64,000 bases of DNA, from positions 620,001 to 684,000 of the forward strand of contig NZ_CP022282.1 of assembly GCF_002216065.1 (NCBI RefSeq), written 5' to 3'. The notes beneath the pieces are model-generated. The model ran no database searches and had not been told where the DNA came from. It worked only from the letters and a program-made list of their open reading frames with translations. Positions within the stretch are counted from its first letter, which is position 1. Every line of letters starts with the position of its first letter. The stretch is from Chryseobacterium sp. T16E-39 (GTDB lineage Bacteria > Bacteroidota > Bacteroidia > Flavobacteriales > Weeksellaceae). This document shows, piece by piece, positions 63,203 through 64,000 of the stretch. The position numbers and the translations under genes were made by a program.

Positions 63203-63678
63203 ATGTTATCAACGAATCAGGTATCCTTGCCATATCCACGAGATTACAAAGACTTAGTGAGCAACTCCGTAAAGATGGAGCTTTAATTTATAAAGCTTTC
63301 GATATTGACTTTGAGCCTAAATGGTTTCCCGTTATATTCACGCTGCATCATAAACATGTACTTAGTGTAGTAGAAATTGCCAATGAAATCGGGTATACAC
63401 ATCCTTCTACCATAAGCTTGCTTAAAGAACTTGAAAAGCAGAAAATGATTATCTCCAAAAAGGACAAGCAGGACGAAAGGAAGCGCCTGATTGAGCTTGC
63501 TCCCAAAGGTCTTGAACTTATCGAGAAAATGAAGCCGGTTTGGGAACTTATATCGACCGTATTAGGAGAGATTGCAGATAATGAGAATCATTTACTGAAA
63601 GCGATTGATGAAGCCGAAGAGAAATTAGCCAATCAATCATTTTTACAGCGTGCATTGCAATTGAAAAATACAAAATAA
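63199..63678 (+). CDS. MarR-family regulator
   Basis: A 159-residue winged-helix regulator (VEIANEIGYTHPSTISLLKELEKQKMIISKKDKQDERKRLIELA gives the recognition helix and wing). It starts in the stop codon of the acetyltransferase gene. The operator-like palindromes at 62667-62684 suggest that it represses its own operon. Confidence 0.88.
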   Translation: MNVINESGILAISTRLQRLSEQLRKDGALIYKAFDIDFEPKWFPVIFTLHHKHVLSVVEIANEIGYTHPSTISLLKELEKQKMIISKKDKQDERKRLIELAPKGLELIEKMKPVWELISTVLGEIADNENHLLKAIDEAEEKLANQSFLQRALQLKNTK

Positions 63679-64000
63679 TACTTTGGAGGTAACAATTACG
63701 ATCTACTTTTTGAAATAATCATCAATCTCACATCAGCTGGGATTTTTTTGTCATTTACCCTCATTTTCTTTTTTTGGCTATTAATTGGCAATACCATCCA
63801 TATTTTAGGCCATTGACATTGTAAATTTAATTTGTTGATACTGCATGAGTTGAAAAAAAACTTAAAATTTTATTAAAGAATTTTCTTTCTAGGGTACAGT
63901 ATTTGTAGATAACAGAAACACACACGCAAAGTATGCTTTAAATACGATAAATAGTAAGATTTTCCTTACGATTGATTATATAAAAAAGCAACGCACACCA
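63679..64000. other. Intergenic region at the right edge
   Basis: 322 bases without a supported gene. A terminator-like hairpin at 63724-63749 (AATCTCA with TGGGATT, then T-run) ends the MarR transcript. The rest is AT-rich and probably upstream DNA of a gene outside the window. Confidence 0.5.
63724..63749 (+). terminator. Terminator after the GNAT-MarR operon
   Basis: AATCTCA (63724-63730) pairs with TGGGATT (63738-63744), one G-T pair, followed by T-run. Confidence 0.6.

Overview
The window looks like a chromosomal segment from an AT-rich member of the Flavobacteriia, most likely Chryseobacterium or a close Weeksellaceae relative. Evidence: a PorQ-type protein of the type IX secretion system, many exported proteins with signal peptides ending in AQ, a TPR/transmembrane/LuxR-type regulator, a fused CcsBA cytochrome c assembly protein, an FtsK-LolA-LptF/G gene order, and promoters of the Bacteroidota form (TTTG, about 20 nt, TAnnTTTG). 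No rRNA, tRNA, CRISPR array, transposase or phage module was seen. Genus assignment is inference.

Layout. 1-6275: the end of an unknown protein, a TPR-HTH regulator, then a one-directional run of five uncharacterised membrane proteins and lipoproteins. 6276-15654: an intergenic region with paired DnaA-box-like sequences, an epoxide hydrolase, an SDR-like protein, UvrA, a TonB-dependent receptor with a DUF2490 protein, an HD hydrolase and a YegP-like protein. 15765-22218: a fatty acid beta-oxidation operon (MarR regulator, FadN-type bifunctional enzyme, thiolase, acyl-CoA dehydrogenase) interrupted by a four-helix-bundle gene and preceded by two matching palindromes. 22382-26811: an iron-type ABC permease and ATPase with a TlpA-like lipoprotein, then a flavin/2Fe-2S reductase and a SanA-like protein. 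26808-39717: mostly housekeeping and envelope genes: TamA-like Omp85 protein, RNA methyltransferase, small envelope proteins (Holin-X, YtxH), cmk-porQ, pyrH-frr, lptF/G-lolA-ftsK.

39718-44103 is an 811-base low-coding region with a possible short ORF, then two secreted surface-type proteins sharing a C-terminal motif. 44250-45616 holds a secreted isochorismatase-fold hydrolase and a Crp/Fnr regulator, with a Crp/Fnr-like palindrome at an activator position. 45813-52091 has the fused CcsBA, an SPFH protein with a small ribbon-helix-helix partner, a secreted TIKI/ChaN-like protein and a 64-residue membrane protein. 52225-55495 encodes two steps of lysine degradation to 2-aminoadipate and a DUF2007 protein. 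55650-62559 has a GNAT acetyltransferase and a complete RND efflux operon with its regulator. 62705-63678 is a GNAT-MarR pair under an operator-overlapped promoter.

The most distinctive signals are regulatory. Four separate loci have palindromes placed precisely against Bacteroidota promoter elements next to a MarR, GbsR or Crp/Fnr gene. Other points of interest are the divergent overlap of two start codons at 29406-29420, the uncharacterised membrane cluster, and several hairpin-forming spacers inside operons. No clear defence or mobile system was found.
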